Position numbers and translations under genes: made by a program. DNA of 64,000 nucleotides. Source: Algoriphagus aestuarii (GTDB taxonomy: Bacteria > Bacteroidota > Bacteroidia > Cytophagales > Cyclobacteriaceae). Below, in pieces: positions 63,881-64,000 of the stretch. The stretch covers positions 744,001-808,000 of the forward strand of contig JAFIDK010000001.1 of assembly GCA_017051695.1 (NCBI GenBank), read 5' to 3'. The stretch's first letter is position 1; every line of letters starts with the position of its first letter. A model generated the notes under the pieces. That model was not told the DNA's origin and did no database searches. It was given only the letters and a program-made list of their open reading frames with translations.

Positions 63881-64000
63881 TTAGCTGGCGCTGATGGCTT
63901 CTTCCGAAAAAAGAGTTTCGCGGTTTTCTTCCACCAATTTTTCGAATTGTTCCACAGTTTCTTTTAATCCTAAGGTTGACTTGCCTCCAGATGCGTTTTT
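63881..64000 (-). CDS. DHH/DHHA1-family phosphoesterase (NrnA-like), 3' end only
   Basis: Minus-strand frame open from the window edge to TAA at 63883-63881. The 39 visible residues begin KNASGGKSTLGLKETVEQFE; the NASGGKS piece matches the DHHA1 block GGGHKNASGG of bifunctional oligoribonuclease/PAP phosphatases, and the amphipathic helix after it is typical of their C-terminus. NrnA degrades short RNA and pAp. The identification rests on one short motif. Confidence 0.65.
   Translation of the reverse strand, partial: KNASGGKSTLGLKETVEQFEKLVEENRETLFSEEAISAS

Noticed and set aside
1-64000. Many further open frames of 60-160 codons on the opposite strand of confident genes
   Set aside because: They lie inside coding regions of well-supported genes, lack family motifs and have composition typical of antisense reading; treated as shadows.
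1-64000. CRISPR array, tRNA, rRNA, prophage or insertion sequence
   Set aside because: No evenly spaced repeats, cloverleaf, ribosomal sequence, transposase or integrase was seen; negative by eye, so short or degenerate cases may be missed.

Overview
The window looks like a chromosomal segment of a member of the Bacteroidota, most likely Cytophagales and close to Cyclobacteriaceae such as Algoriphagus. The evidence is gene content and order: divergent HU / mutY-ssb-gldE, a 29-residue mS38-like peptide beside an RNase E/G gene, DUF3857 and DUF4221 proteins, FKBP lipoproteins beside an nrnA-like gene, outer-membrane TonB receptors with carboxypeptidase-like N-terminal domains, few Shine-Dalgarno sequences, and TAnnTTTG-type -7 boxes. 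The genus is inference. No phage, insertion sequence, CRISPR array, rRNA or tRNA gene was recognised.

Layout. 1-2041: 3' part of uvrA. 2042-3657: a small islet with an AAA/DUF4143 ATPase, REP-like palindromes on its 3' side and a duplicated palindromic repeat across its start codon. 3658-14529: exported hydrolases (two M14 metallopeptidases, a Tat-exported type-B carboxylesterase, a CE15-type glucuronoyl esterase, a sulfatase) ending with an AsmA-like protein. 14702-20657: a TonB receptor, a helical periplasmic protein, a LytS-type kinase, a LytTR regulator and a membrane protein, with a two-turn-phased direct repeat upstream that fits a LytTR site. 20708-27991: a DUF4221 lipoprotein, then rng/mS38-like/TPR/HU on the minus strand and mutY-ssb-gldE on the plus strand. 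28385-34355: gltBD after an extremely A+T-rich leader. 34448-41764: a DUF4890 protein, NDH-2, YebC, YjjX, an unknown secreted protein, an M28 peptidase and a ClC channel.

41765-42213 is an unusually long gap between two convergent genes and holds a cluster of DnaA boxes: three perfect TTATCCACA, one TTTTCCACA and one near match. It is a candidate replication origin or DnaA-titration site. Against an origin, genes on both sides point towards it.

42214-63834 is mostly minus strand: mtgA, a methyltransferase, three tandem DUF3857 paralogs (two without the transglutaminase Cys and His), a MaoC dehydratase, tcdA-tatD, a lipoprotein, a TonB receptor, superoxide dismutase, tadA, a divergent PiT-like protein opposite a Na/Pi symporter, deoC, a lysine-ketoglutarate-reductase-like enzyme, an ICMT-family methyltransferase and three tandem FKBP lipoproteins. 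The window ends in the 3' end of an nrnA-like DHH phosphoesterase gene. No single undescribed system can be proven here. The best leads are the DnaA-box cluster, the repeat pair at the ATPase start, the LytTR-type operator and the DUF3857 triplet.
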